Part shown: positions 9,609 through 18,759 of the stretch, one piece after another | Numbering within the stretch: position 1 is the stretch's first letter | Layout of the letters: every line of letters starts with the position of its first letter | Origin: Janthinobacterium saanense | GTDB lineage: Bacteria; Pseudomonadota; Gammaproteobacteria; Burkholderiales; Burkholderiaceae_D | DNA length: 64,000 bases | Assembly (NCBI RefSeq): GCF_014200675.1 | Contig: NZ_JACHCI010000001.1 | Coordinates: 372,001-436,000 of the forward strand | Direction of reading: 5' to 3' | Notes under the pieces: generated by a model | Told to the model about the DNA's origin: nothing | The model's input: only the letters and a program-made list of their open reading frames with translations | Databases searched by the model: none | Made by a program: the position numbers and the translations under genes

Positions 9609-9888
9609 GTCTTTCGTTTGATTTTTGCGCGCCAATTTGTGCGGGGCAATTATAAGCGAGCTAGCCAGGGCCACGGCGCACCTTGGGCGCCTGGCAGGGT
9701 GCGTGCAATGTTGTCGTTACTCTATATAAGCTGGTCTGCGCCGGCTGGCAACAAGGATTTGGTAACAATTCATCTGCGCCAGATCAGGGCTGAGCCAGAT
9801 AGGCCTGCCGCGCCGCAGCCCCAGGCGCAAATTCCATTTACAGCCACGGAGCACAGAGACTAGGATTTCTGACGTTGACGATGATTGC

Positions 9889-10557
9889 ATGGTGATTTCT
9901 CCTATGAAAATGATTCCAGAAAGCAGCAATTACAAACGGCTGTGGCGAACCATGCGTGCCGTCATGGGAAGAAGCTTGCTGGGCATCGACATGGATGAGC
10001 AAGCCGTGCGCGTGGTCGAGCTGAAGCGGCGGCGCGGTCTCTGGACTTGCCCGCATTGCGGCATCGCGCCAGTAGCGCCGGGCGTGATCTATGAGGGCAG
10101 CGTGGAAGACGTCGACGGCCTGGCTACCGCCGTGCACCAGGCCTGGTCCAGCAGCGGCAGCGCCTGCGCGCGGGTAGCGCTGGCGATGCCGGATGCCACG
10201 CTGATCACGCAGACGATACGCTTGCCGGCCGGTTTGCCGGACGAGCAGCTGGAAATCCTGGTGGAGCTGGAAGCAGCGCAATACATGCCATTTGCCCTGG
10301 AAGACGCCAGTCTGGATTTTTGCATACTGGGTCCGGCCGGTAGCGATGAAATCGATGTGCTGCTGGTGATTGCGCGGCGGGCCGGCGTGCAGCGCCGCCT
10401 CGACGCCGTGGCAGCGGCAGGCTTGCATGCCGTCGTCATGGATAGCGAAGCGCTGGCGCTGCAGGCGGCCGCGGCGCAAGGGGGATGGCGAGGCTTGCCC
10501 GATGGCGCCGCCTATCAGCTGGCCTGGGGCCTGGCCATGCACAGGTATGCAGGGTGA
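9889..10557 (+). CDS. pilM: Short PilM-like type IV pilus assembly protein
   Basis: PilM is the cytoplasmic FtsA/actin-like protein that binds the N-terminus of PilN. This copy has 222 residues against about 350 in the family. Residues 29-190 follow PilM: LLGIDMDEQAVRVVEL, then the LP.G..DEQLE...E.AQYMPF block and IDVLLVIARR. At about residue 200 the sequence jumps from the MDSEALALQ region straight to a PilM-like C-terminus (YQLAWGLAM). Roughly 130 residues carrying the second half of the ATPase fold are absent. A CPHC motif sits at 54-57. The stop overlaps the first candidate pilN start. Start codon choice is weak (ATGs at 9889, 9904, 9952). Confidence 0.8.
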   Translation: MVISPMKMIPESSNYKRLWRTMRAVMGRSLLGIDMDEQAVRVVELKRRRGLWTCPHCGIAPVAPGVIYEGSVEDVDGLATAVHQAWSSSGSACARVALAMPDATLITQTIRLPAGLPDEQLEILVELEAAQYMPFALEDASLDFCILGPAGSDEIDVLLVIARRAGVQRRLDAVAAAGLHAVVMDSEALALQAAAAQGGWRGLPDGAAYQLAWGLAMHRYAG

Positions 10558-10562
10558 TGCAA

Positions 10563-11135
10563 ATGAGCAAGACGGCGGCGAGTCTGCATATCAATCTATT
10601 GCCGCACAGGGCTGCGGCACGCAAGCGGCGCGAACAGGCTTGCTTGCGCCTGCTGGCCAGCGGTGCGTTGCTGGGCCTGTTGCTGGCGCTGGGCGCGGGC
10701 GCTGTGATGCAGCTCAGCCTGGAGCGCCTGACGCAGCGCCAGGAAGGGTGGCGGCTAGCCATGCAGCAGTCGGACAAGGTCATTGTCGCCGGGCAAGTCG
10801 TGCAGCGCGAGACGGCAGCGCTGGCGGCGCGCCAGGCGGCGATAACCCAGCTGCAGGCAGAACGCCATGCCTGGGTAGCGATGCTCGCCATGCTGGCCCG
10901 CGTGCTGCCCGAGGGCGTGATCCTGCACAGCCTGCATCAGGACGGCAGCCGTTTGCGCCTGCAAGGGCAAGCTATCTCGCAGGAAAAAGTCTCGGCCCTG
11001 CTGCTGGCGCTGGGGCAGGCGGCGCCACTGTCGGCCCCCGAGTTGCTGGAAGCGCGCGTGCCGGCCCATGCGATGACAGGCATGGGCGAGGGCGCTGTGG
11101 AGTTGACGGTGCAACTGAGGTTGAGTAATCCGTAG
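10563..11135 (+). CDS. pilN: PilN type IV pilus inner-membrane assembly protein
   Basis: A 190-residue bitopic inner-membrane protein of the pilus alignment complex. The N-terminal INLLPHR motif, the segment inserted into PilM, is present at about residues 11-17, followed by a basic stretch, one membrane helix (LLASGALLGLLLALGAGAV) and a periplasmic coiled-coil/ferredoxin-like part. The ATG at 10563 is placed by AGGG at 10551-10554; an ATG at 10557 overlaps the pilM stop and is the alternative. The intact PilM-binding motif contrasts with the reduced PilM. Confidence 0.88.
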   Translation: MSKTAASLHINLLPHRAAARKRREQACLRLLASGALLGLLLALGAGAVMQLSLERLTQRQEGWRLAMQQSDKVIVAGQVVQRETAALAARQAAITQLQAERHAWVAMLAMLARVLPEGVILHSLHQDGSRLRLQGQAISQEKVSALLLALGQAAPLSAPELLEARVPAHAMTGMGEGAVELTVQLRLSNP

Positions 11136-11161
11136 CGGGCAAAAAATACAGGAGAGGCGAT

Positions 11162-12190
11162 ATGTTGAGCCTGAAAGTAGCGGCTAGCTGGCCGCTGACT
11201 AGCCGTCTGGTCTGTGCCGGTCTGTTGGGCGCTTTGCTGGCCGCCGCCGTCTACCTGGGCTGGCTGGCCGGCTTGTCGGCGACCTTGCAGGCGGCGCAGG
11301 ATGAAGAAGCGCGTTTGCGCGTGGCATATCGCATGTCACAGATGAAGGCGGACCGCTTGCCCGTTTTGCGTGAACAGCAGCGGCAGGCTGCTATCACGCT
11401 GGCCAGCCTGGAACGGCAACTGCCGCGCCAGCAAGAGATGGCGGCCTTGTTGTCCAGTATTAATCAGGCCGGCCTGGACAGGGGCTTGCATTTTGCCCTG
11501 TTCAAGCCGGGTCCGGCGAAGCCGGCAACGCTGCAAGCCCATTACGTGGCCTTGCCGATCGCCGTGCAAGTACGTGGCGGCTACCACGCCATCGGCGCTT
11601 TCGCGGCGGACCTGGCGCGCTTGCCCCGCATCGTCACCGTGCACGAGCTGGCCCTGGTCGCCGGCAATGACGGTGTCCTGACTCTGGACGCCATGCTGCA
11701 CGCCTACCGCCTGCCCGATGCAACTGAACTGGCGGCGCAGGCCAAATTGCCGCCGGTGACGATGTCGCCGCTGCCGCGCCTGGTGGCGCCTTTGATTGCA
11801 CAGGCTTATGACGCTGCCGACTTGCCCGATCCCTTCGGCGCTGCCGTGCAGGCGGTGGCCGCTACGCAGAGCGCCGTTGCCGCGCCCGACTTGCAGCGTC
11901 CGCGCGAAGTGCTGGAAAGCCTGGCGCTGTCGGAAATGCTGATGGTGGGCAGCGTGCAATATGAAGGCCGGCTGAGTGCGCTGATACAGGCTGGCGGGCG
12001 CGTGCATGTGGTCGCCACCGGCCAGCATCTGGGCCAGGACCATGGCCTGGTGATGGAGATCAGCGAGCAGGGCCTGCGCTATCGCGAAGTGTTGCAGGAA
12101 GCGAACGGCGCCTGGCGCGAGCGTCGCGGCGGCATCGATGTGCAAGCTGGCAAGGCGGCCAAGCCGCTCATGGCGGAGGCGCAGCCATGA
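11162..12190 (+). CDS. PilO-PilP fusion protein of the type IV pilus alignment complex
   Basis: A single 342-residue frame. Residues 1-185 are PilO-like: membrane helix about 18-38, coiled coil, then INQAGLDRGLHFALFKPG at 100-117 and LPIAVQVRGGYHAIGAFAAD at 131-150. Residues 215-327 are PilP-like: DAADLPDPFG at 217-226, DLQRPREVLE at 243-252, MLMVGSVQYEG and GQDHGLVMEI. The linker 186-214 is Ala/Pro-rich. No signal peptide or lipobox precedes the PilP part, so PilP would be tethered through the PilO membrane helix rather than by lipid. No stop or frameshift separates the halves. The gene overlaps pilQ by ATGA at 12187. The domain assignments are by family motifs; the fusion is directly visible. 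Confidence 0.85.
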   Translation: MLSLKVAASWPLTSRLVCAGLLGALLAAAVYLGWLAGLSATLQAAQDEEARLRVAYRMSQMKADRLPVLREQQRQAAITLASLERQLPRQQEMAALLSSINQAGLDRGLHFALFKPGPAKPATLQAHYVALPIAVQVRGGYHAIGAFAADLARLPRIVTVHELALVAGNDGVLTLDAMLHAYRLPDATELAAQAKLPPVTMSPLPRLVAPLIAQAYDAADLPDPFGAAVQAVAATQSAVAAPDLQRPREVLESLALSEMLMVGSVQYEGRLSALIQAGGRVHVVATGQHLGQDHGLVMEISEQGLRYREVLQEANGAWRERRGGIDVQAGKAAKPLMAEAQP

Positions 12191-13608
12191 CGCCGCGCTG
12201 CGCGCTGCTGCTGTTGCTGGCGCTGCATGGCGCTGTTCCCGCCGCGCAAGAGGCCGTGGTGCATGTCACGGCGCCGCGATTGTATGCGGGCGAGAACATC
12301 TCCGTCGATTTCCAGAACATTGCCGTCAGGTCGGCCCTGCATGTGCTGGCCGATGTGTCCGGGCAAAATATCGTCGCCAGCGATAGCGTGGGCGGCAATA
12401 TCACCTTGCGTTTGCGCAATCTGCCCTGGGACCAGGCGCTCGAGGTAGTCTTGCAAGCCAAGGGGCTGGACCTGCGTCGCAACGGCAATGTGCTGTGGAT
12501 TGCACCACGCGAAGAGATTTTGGCGCGTGAAAAACTGGAGCTGGAACAGCGCGCACAGATCGCCGAACTGGAACCTTTGGCCTCGGCGATCTTCCAGCTG
12601 AACTACCAGAAAGCCGAAGCGTTCCGCGCCGTGTTCGGCCTCGATGCGGGCGAGGGCCGCAGCCGGATCTTGTCGCGCCGTGGCAGTGTGCTGATCGAAC
12701 CGCGCACCAACCAGTTATTCGTCACCGACGTGCCGGCGCGGCTGGAACAGATACGCCTTTTGATCAGCAAGACGGATATTCCGACGCGGCAAGTGCTGAT
12801 CGAGGCGCGCATCGTCGAGGCCAGCGACAGCTTCAGCCGCAACCTCGGTGCGCGCCTGGGTTTTCTCGACCAGGGCCTGGCGCAGGGCGGGTCAGCCGGC
12901 TTTCCGCTCGGTTCCAATGGCCGCCGCGTGGCGGTGGGCGGCAATTACGTGGGCGTGGGCGAGGCGACGGGGCAAACGGTGGCGGGCAATGGCGCTTTCG
13001 TACCCAACACGCAATTCGTCAATCTGCCGGCCGCCAGCCTCAATGGCTTGCCGGCCGCCAGTTTTGCCCTGAGCCTGTTTTCGGCCGGCGCCAACCGTTT
13101 CCTGAACCTGGAATTGTCGGCGCTGGAAGCCGATGGCAAGGGCAAGATCATTTCCAGTCCCCGCGTGGTGACGGCCGACAAGGTGCAGGCCCTGATCGAG
13201 CAAGGCATCGAGCTGCCGTATCAGGTAGCCACCAGCAGCGGCGCCACCTCGATCACTTTCCGCAAGGCCAATCTGCGCCTGGAAGTCACGCCGCACATCA
13301 CGCCGGACGGCAATGTGGTGCTGGAAGTGGACGTCAACAAGGACAGCGTGGGCCAGGAAACGCGCTCCGGTTTTGCCATCGACACCAAGCACGTGAAGAC
13401 GCAGGTGATGGTCGAAGATGGCGGCACGGTGGTGCTGGGCGGTATTTACCAGCAGTCCGAACGGGGTACGGAAACCAAGGTACCGCTGCTGGGCGATATC
13501 CCTTTGCTCGGTGTTTTTTTTCGCAGCACGGGCCGTAGTCAGGAAAAAACCGAGCTGATGGTGTTTATTACGCCGAAAATAGTAGCAGATCGGCCACCAA
13601 AGCGTTAA
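12187..13608 (+). CDS. pilQ: PilQ-type secretin lacking AMIN domains
   Basis: Outer-membrane secretin through which the pilus exits. It has 473 residues, against about 700 for typical PilQ. After a signal peptide (residues 1-19), a secretin N-terminal/STN domain begins almost at once (IAVRSALHVLADVSGQNIV at 45-63). A second N-domain follows at about 130-220 and the secretin barrel from about 230 to the C-terminal LMVFITPKIV. The peptidoglycan-binding AMIN domains and linker that normally occupy the first 250 or so residues are absent. A T8 run at 13514-13521 lies in the conserved C-terminal region. Translation is coupled to the PilO-PilP gene by a 4-base overlap. Confidence 0.9.
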   Translation: MTPRCALLLLLALHGAVPAAQEAVVHVTAPRLYAGENISVDFQNIAVRSALHVLADVSGQNIVASDSVGGNITLRLRNLPWDQALEVVLQAKGLDLRRNGNVLWIAPREEILAREKLELEQRAQIAELEPLASAIFQLNYQKAEAFRAVFGLDAGEGRSRILSRRGSVLIEPRTNQLFVTDVPARLEQIRLLISKTDIPTRQVLIEARIVEASDSFSRNLGARLGFLDQGLAQGGSAGFPLGSNGRRVAVGGNYVGVGEATGQTVAGNGAFVPNTQFVNLPAASLNGLPAASFALSLFSAGANRFLNLELSALEADGKGKIISSPRVVTADKVQALIEQGIELPYQVATSSGATSITFRKANLRLEVTPHITPDGNVVLEVDVNKDSVGQETRSGFAIDTKHVKTQVMVEDGGTVVLGGIYQQSERGTETKVPLLGDIPLLGVFFRSTGRSQEKTELMVFITPKIVADRPPKR

Positions 13609-13654
13609 TGTTTCGTCTTTGCGTTTAAGTAATATTACAGACGAAAGCAGACTG

Positions 13655-15901
13655 ATGGTGATCATGCGGAATAGATACTGGAATCAGGCAATGAATTGGC
13701 TGGCCCTGCTGGCCTTGAGTACTTTGCTGGCCGCCTGCGGTGGCGGCGGTGGTGATCCGACCCTTGACGGCGGTAGCGGTGGTGGCGGTACGGCGGGCGC
13801 TGTTCCCTCCACATTGGCTATTGGCTTGCTCAACGTCACAGGTCAAGTCAGCAACACCATCAGCGGCAGTGCGCCATTGACCGTCAGGGCGCTGGTGCTG
13901 GATAAAAATGGCGCGGGCGTGTCCAATGCGCTGGTGACTTTTACCGTCGATGCCAACCTGGTCGCCCTAACGCCAGGCAATGGTACGGCTTTGACCGACG
14001 CCAAGGGGGTTGCCACGGTGACCATGCGTCCTGCGAGCAATGCGGTTAGCGGCGCCGGTAAAGTGACGGCCAGCGTGACGACCGCTGGCGTCACGGTCAG
14101 TGGCGACGCCAATTATCAGATTGCGGCCACGGTGGCTTCAAAAGCCAGCATCAGCGTTGCCCTGTTGAGCGCTACGGGTAGCGCCAGTAACGCGCTATCG
14201 AGTTCCTCACCGTTGACGGCGGTGGCTGCCGTCAAGGATCAGGATGGCAAACTATTGCCAAACGCCCTGGTCGTGTTTGCTGCAGATAATACCCTGGCTA
14301 CCTTGTCTCCCTCCGCTGGTTCGGCATTGAGTGACGCTAACGGCGAAGCGCGCGTAATCCTGCGTCCTGTCAGCCTGGCTGTGGGCGGCGCCGGTACGTT
14401 GACGGCGGCCGTGATACTGAATGGGGTAACTTCGACCAGCGCCATCAATTTTGTCGTGGGCGCGACCACATTGAACTTTGGTAATATCGTCTTTGATACG
14501 CCATCGCTCGATGCTTATGGCTCGACCCAGGTTTCCCTCGATGTCTTGTCCAACGGCGTAAAATATACCGATCAAAGCCTGGCCGTTAATTTCAGCTCAT
14601 CTTGCGTCGCTGCCGGCAAGGCCACGTTTGCCAATGTGGTGCAAACGGCCAATGGCAGTGCGCGCGCCGTTTACCGGGACCAAGGTTGCGGCGTGAGTGA
14701 TGTGATTTTGGCCACCGCCAGCGGCGTGACAAGTAGCCGCAGCGCGACCCTGCAGATTGCCGCACCGCAGGTAGCCTCCATCCAGTTTTATTCTGCTATC
14801 CCGGCAGACAAATCCATCGTCATCAAGGGCCAGGGCGGCTTGTTGCGCAGTGAAAGCGCGACCTTGAAGTTCCGTGTTTTCGATACCTTCAACAATCCTT
14901 TACCCGGTTTGATCGTGCGCTTTGCCAAGACAGATGAGAATGCAGATATCGGCTTGAGTCCCCTCTATGGCACCACCGATGTGAACGGCGAAGTGACTAC
15001 CAGCGTCATGTCGGGTTCTACGCCTTTATCTTTCCGTATCCAGGCCAAGATCGATAATACGAACGTCTCCACCTTGTCGGACTCTATTGTCGTCTCGACG
15101 GGTACGCCCGTGCAGAAGGCGTTTTCGATAGCCATCAGCGACAGCAATGTGGAGGGTTGGACTATCGATGCGAATGGCGCCACTCCGTCCGCTTTAGTGA
15201 CCGTTGCGATGGGCGACAAGTTCGGCAATCCCGTTGCCGATGGCACGCCTGTGGTATTCCAAAGCAATATCGGTGTTGTGGGGAGCGCAAGCAGAGGCGG
15301 CTGTAATTCGATCAATGGTTCCTGCACGGTGGATTTTCGCGCGCAGGCGCCGCGTAATCCAGCGGCGAATACACCGGCCACGGTCTGCAACGGTTCTCTG
15401 GGTAGCAGCGACAATCCGCGTACTGGGGTTGCTACGATTTGCGCCAGTACCAGCGACGGCACGGCCACGCCCATCTTTGCCAAAACGAATTTCTTTATCA
15501 GCGGTAGCTCCCCGGGAACGATTTTCCTCAATGGCGGCACGGTATTGACGTCGGGGAGCGTCGTGAATGACCTGGGCCCCGTGAACTGGAACGTGCCGCT
15601 GGTATTTAGCTTGCAGATCAATGATGTCAACAATAATCCCATGCCGAGTGGAACTATTGTTGAGGTCGCCAATATCGTGCGCGCAGCCAGTGGCGGCGTT
15701 TCGCCTGCAACCGTGCAGAAAACGTTCCCGGACAGGTCTGTGCCACCGGCTACTTATCAGGGTACGAGTCACCTCGTGACCATTACCAGTCCGGCAGGCC
15801 AGCCATGTACCCCGGGAGTGGCTACATTCAATGTGAATGTAACAACCCCGCATTTACTAACTACCAGCTATCCGTTTAAACTGACGTTCACATGCCAATA
15901 A
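13655..15901 (+). CDS. Large lipoprotein with invasin/Ig-like (Big_1-type) repeats
   Basis: About 748 residues, unknown function. A signal sequence ends in the lipobox LAAC (C28 from the ATG at 13655), followed by Gly-rich spacing. Two similar Ig-like repeats follow (roughly residues 45-150 and 155-260); each has a SNxxSxSxPLT...D.xG.xxxNALV.F..D...LxP..G.ALxDA.G.A opening. More divergent Ig-like modules continue to the end. Cysteines in the second half (for example GGCNSINGSC and the terminal FTCQ) suggest extracytoplasmic disulfides. It probably faces the periplasm or cell surface. It sits between pilQ and aroKB, where those genes are normally adjacent. ATG 13664 is an alternative start. 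Confidence 0.75.
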   Translation: MVIMRNRYWNQAMNWLALLALSTLLAACGGGGGDPTLDGGSGGGGTAGAVPSTLAIGLLNVTGQVSNTISGSAPLTVRALVLDKNGAGVSNALVTFTVDANLVALTPGNGTALTDAKGVATVTMRPASNAVSGAGKVTASVTTAGVTVSGDANYQIAATVASKASISVALLSATGSASNALSSSSPLTAVAAVKDQDGKLLPNALVVFAADNTLATLSPSAGSALSDANGEARVILRPVSLAVGGAGTLTAAVILNGVTSTSAINFVVGATTLNFGNIVFDTPSLDAYGSTQVSLDVLSNGVKYTDQSLAVNFSSSCVAAGKATFANVVQTANGSARAVYRDQGCGVSDVILATASGVTSSRSATLQIAAPQVASIQFYSAIPADKSIVIKGQGGLLRSESATLKFRVFDTFNNPLPGLIVRFAKTDENADIGLSPLYGTTDVNGEVTTSVMSGSTPLSFRIQAKIDNTNVSTLSDSIVVSTGTPVQKAFSIAISDSNVEGWTIDANGATPSALVTVAMGDKFGNPVADGTPVVFQSNIGVVGSASRGGCNSINGSCTVDFRAQAPRNPAANTPATVCNGSLGSSDNPRTGVATICASTSDGTATPIFAKTNFFISGSSPGTIFLNGGTVLTSGSVVNDLGPVNWNVPLVFSLQINDVNNNPMPSGTIVEVANIVRAASGGVSPATVQKTFPDRSVPPATYQGTSHLVTITSPAGQPCTPGVATFNVNVTTPHLLTTSYPFKLTFTCQ

Positions 15902-15957
15902 TGGAGCCACAGGGCGATAGCGGAAAGACAGGGTTATCGTCTGAGTGAATACAAATA

Positions 15958-17619
15958 GTGTCCGAAATTTCTAACAGCAACATTTTCCTTGTCGGCCTCA
16001 TGGGCGCAGGCAAGACCACGATCGGGCGCATCCTGGCCCGCAAGCTGGGCTTGCGCTTTGTCGATTCCGACCATGAGATCGAAGCCCGTACCGGGGCGTC
16101 GATACCGTGGATCTTCGAGATCGAGGGGGAGCCGTGCTTTCGCCGCCGCGAAGCGGAGGTGATCCGCGACCTGAGCGGGCAGGAAGGCATCGTCATGGCT
16201 ACCGGCGGTGGCGCCATCCTCAATGCCGAAAGCCGCGCCTTTTTGAGGGAGCGGGGCACCGTGGTCTACCTGCGCGCCAGCGTCAACAACATCCTGGCGC
16301 GCACCAGCCATGACAAGAACCGGCCCCTGCTGCAGACGGCCGACCCGCGCAAAAAGCTGGAAGAGTTGACGGCCGAACGCGAGCCGTTTTACATGGAAGT
16401 GGCCGACATCGTGATCGATACGGGCCGTCCTAACGTACAATCGATGGTTCAGACTATCCTGATGCAGCTGGCCAGCCTCGAGTGCGAGGCCTCGCCCAAC
16501 TGTGTCATTCATGCAGAGCCTTCGATGAACGAGCAATCCAAAATGTTGTTGAGCGTAGATCTCGACGAACGCAGTTATCCGATCGCTATCGGTCCCGGCC
16601 TGCTGGCCGACGCCGATGCGCTCGTGCGCCATATCAACGGCCACAAGGTGGCCATAGTCACCAATACCACAGTCGCGCCGCTGTACCTGGAGCGGCTGGA
16701 AAAAGCGCTGGCCGGCGATGGCCGCGAAGTGATCAGCATCGTCCTGCCGGACGGTGAGGAATATAAAAACTGGGCTAGCCTGATGCAGATCTTCGACGCG
16801 CTGCTGGCCAATAAATGCGACCGCAAGACCACCCTGGTGGCGCTGGGCGGCGGCGTGATCGGCGACCTGACCGGTTACGCGGCGGCCAGCTATATGCGCG
16901 GGATCGGCTTCGTGCAAGTGCCGACTACCTTGCTGGCGCAGGTCGATTCCTCGGTCGGCGGCAAGACGGGCATCAACCACCCGCTGGGCAAGAACATGAT
17001 AGGCGCCTTCTATCAGCCGCGCGCCGTGATCGCCGACACCTCGACCCTGGAAACCCTGCCGGCGCGCGAGCTGTCGGCTGGCCTGGCCGAAGTGATCAAG
17101 CATGGCGCCATCATCGACAGCGCTTTCTTTGACTGGATCGAAGCCAATATCGCCAAGCTGATGGCGCGCGACAAGGGCGCGCTGGCGTACGCAATTGCCC
17201 GTTCGTGCGAAATCAAGGCCGACGTGGTGCGCCAGGATGAACGTGAAGGCGGCTTGCGCGCCATCCTCAATTTCGGCCACACCTTCGGCCACGCCATCGA
17301 GGCGGGCCTGGGCTACGGCCACTGGCTGCACGGCGAAGCCGTCGGCTGCGGCATGGTGATGGCGGCTGATTTGTCCTGTCGCATGGGTTATATCGACCAG
17401 GCGGCCGTGGACCGCGTGCGCAAACTGGTCGCTGCGGCCGGCTTGCCCATCAAGGCGCCGGACCTGGGCGTGGCGCGCTGGCTGGAGCTGATGGAAGTCG
17501 ATAAAAAGAATGAAGGCGGCGCCATCAAGTTCATCTTGCTCAAACCGCTGGGCAGCCCACAGATCACGTCGGCGCCGCATGAACTGGTGCTGGCCACGCT
17601 GGCCGCCGGAGTCGCCTAA
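15958..17619 (+). CDS. aroKB: AroK-AroB fusion: shikimate kinase / 3-dehydroquinate synthase
   Basis: One 553-residue frame with two shikimate-pathway enzymes. Residues 1-180 are shikimate kinase: P-loop GLMGAGKT at 13-20, DSDHEIE at 37-43, GGGAIL at 83-88 and a lid with RPLL. Residues from about 190 are dehydroquinate synthase: [33 protein letters not shown] and the metal-binding HTFGHAIE. The enzymes catalyse steps 5 and 2 of the pathway. No stop lies between them; an internal ATG at 16525 (residue 190) could still give separate AroB. Translation of the fusion starts at a GTG. The genes are normally adjacent but separate; dgt follows with no gap. Confidence 0.92.
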   Translation: MSEISNSNIFLVGLMGAGKTTIGRILARKLGLRFVDSDHEIEARTGASIPWIFEIEGEPCFRRREAEVIRDLSGQEGIVMATGGGAILNAESRAFLRERGTVVYLRASVNNILARTSHDKNRPLLQTADPRKKLEELTAEREPFYMEVADIVIDTGRPNVQSMVQTILMQLASLECEASPNCVIHAEPSMNEQSKMLLSVDLDERSYPIAIGPGLLADADALVRHINGHKVAIVTNTTVAPLYLERLEKALAGDGREVISIVLPDGEEYKNWASLMQIFDALLANKCDRKTTLVALGGGVIGDLTGYAAASYMRGIGFVQVPTTLLAQVDSSVGGKTGINHPLGKNMIGAFYQPRAVIADTSTLETLPARELSAGLAEVIKHGAIIDSAFFDWIEANIAKLMARDKGALAYAIARSCEIKADVVRQDEREGGLRAILNFGHTFGHAIEAGLGYGHWLHGEAVGCGMVMAADLSCRMGYIDQAAVDRVRKLVAAAGLPIKAPDLGVARWLELMEVDKKNEGGAIKFILLKPLGSPQITSAPHELVLATLAAGVA

Positions 17620-18756
17620 ATGCTGCCCGAAGACTTCCTCGCTCCCTATGCGGCCCATTCGGCACAGGGGCAGGGACGTCTTTTTGCCGAGGCGCCGCAC
17701 GCCTCGCGCAGCCAGTTCCAGCGCGACCGCGACCGCATCATCCATTCCTCGGCTTTTCGCCGCCTCGAATACAAGACCCAGGTTTTTCTGAATCACGAAG
17801 GTGATCTGTTCCGCACGCGGCTGACGCACAGCCTGGAAGTGGCGCAGATCGGCCGTTCGATCGCGCGCAACCTGCGTCTGAACGAAGACCTGGTGGAAGC
17901 CATCGCGCTGGCGCACGACCTGGGCCACACGCCTTTCGGCCACGTGGGCCAGGACGTGCTTAATGACTGCATGCAGGACCATGGCGGCTTCGAGCACAAT
18001 CTGCAAAGCCTGCGCGTGGTCGACACCCTGGAAGAACACTATGGCGCTTTCGACGGCTTGAACCTGATGTTCGAGACGCGCGAAGGCATCCTGAAGCACT
18101 GCTCGCTGGTCCATGCGCGCGAGCTGGGGCCCGTCGCCCAGCGTTTCATCGCCCGCACCCAGCCGACCCTGGAAGCGCAGCTGACTAACCTGGCCGATGA
18201 AATCGCCTATAACAGCCACGATATCGACGATGGCTTGCGTTCTGGCCTGATCACCATCGCGCAGCTGGAAGAGGTCGAGTTTTTCGGTCGCCTTTGGCGT
18301 GATGTGCAGACCGCCTTTCCTGGCCTGTCGGGCCGGCGCGCCATCTATGAAACCCTGCGCCGTTTGATTACGGCGCTGGCTGACGATTTGATCGTTACCT
18401 CGAATGCCCTGATTCTTGATGCGGCCCCGCGCGACGTCAATGAAGTGCGCACCAGCGCTCCGCTGATCCGTTTTTCAGACGCGATGCGGCGCGACGCCAC
18501 GGAACTCAAGCGCTTTTTGCGGACCAATCTGTACCGCCACTACCAGGTCAACCGCATGCGCGTAAAGGCCAGCCGCATCGTGCGCGAACTGTATGAGGTG
18601 TTCATGGGTGATCCGGCCCTGCTGCCGCCCGACTATCAACTGAAGGAAGGAGATGCCAGCAAACAGGCGCGCAAGATCGCCGACTATATCGCCGGCATGA
18701 CGGACCGCTATGCGATCCGTGAACATCGCCGCCTGTATTCGCTCGACGAGCTGTAG
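17620..18756 (+). CDS. dgt: Deoxyguanosinetriphosphate triphosphohydrolase-like protein
   Basis: A 378-residue HD-domain dNTPase that hydrolyses deoxynucleoside triphosphates to nucleoside and triphosphate. Metal-binding histidines/aspartates are seen in [17 protein letters not shown] and [12 protein letters not shown], with [12 protein letters not shown] further on. Its ATG follows the aroKB stop directly, so translation is probably coupled. The length is that of the type-2 Dgt-like group rather than the longer E. coli enzyme. It ends three bases before the convergent response regulator gene. Confidence 0.93.
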   Translation: MLPEDFLAPYAAHSAQGQGRLFAEAPHASRSQFQRDRDRIIHSSAFRRLEYKTQVFLNHEGDLFRTRLTHSLEVAQIGRSIARNLRLNEDLVEAIALAHDLGHTPFGHVGQDVLNDCMQDHGGFEHNLQSLRVVDTLEEHYGAFDGLNLMFETREGILKHCSLVHARELGPVAQRFIARTQPTLEAQLTNLADEIAYNSHDIDDGLRSGLITIAQLEEVEFFGRLWRDVQTAFPGLSGRRAIYETLRRLITALADDLIVTSNALILDAAPRDVNEVRTSAPLIRFSDAMRRDATELKRFLRTNLYRHYQVNRMRVKASRIVRELYEVFMGDPALLPPDYQLKEGDASKQARKIADYIAGMTDRYAIREHRRLYSLDEL

Positions 18757-18759
18757 CCT

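Noticed and set aside
15934..18219. Long open frame (761 codons) antisense to aroKB and dgt
   Set aside because: It mirrors two clearly recognised enzymes on the other strand; GC-rich codon structure creates such frames. Composition (His, Gln, Arg-rich) is typical of a shadow.
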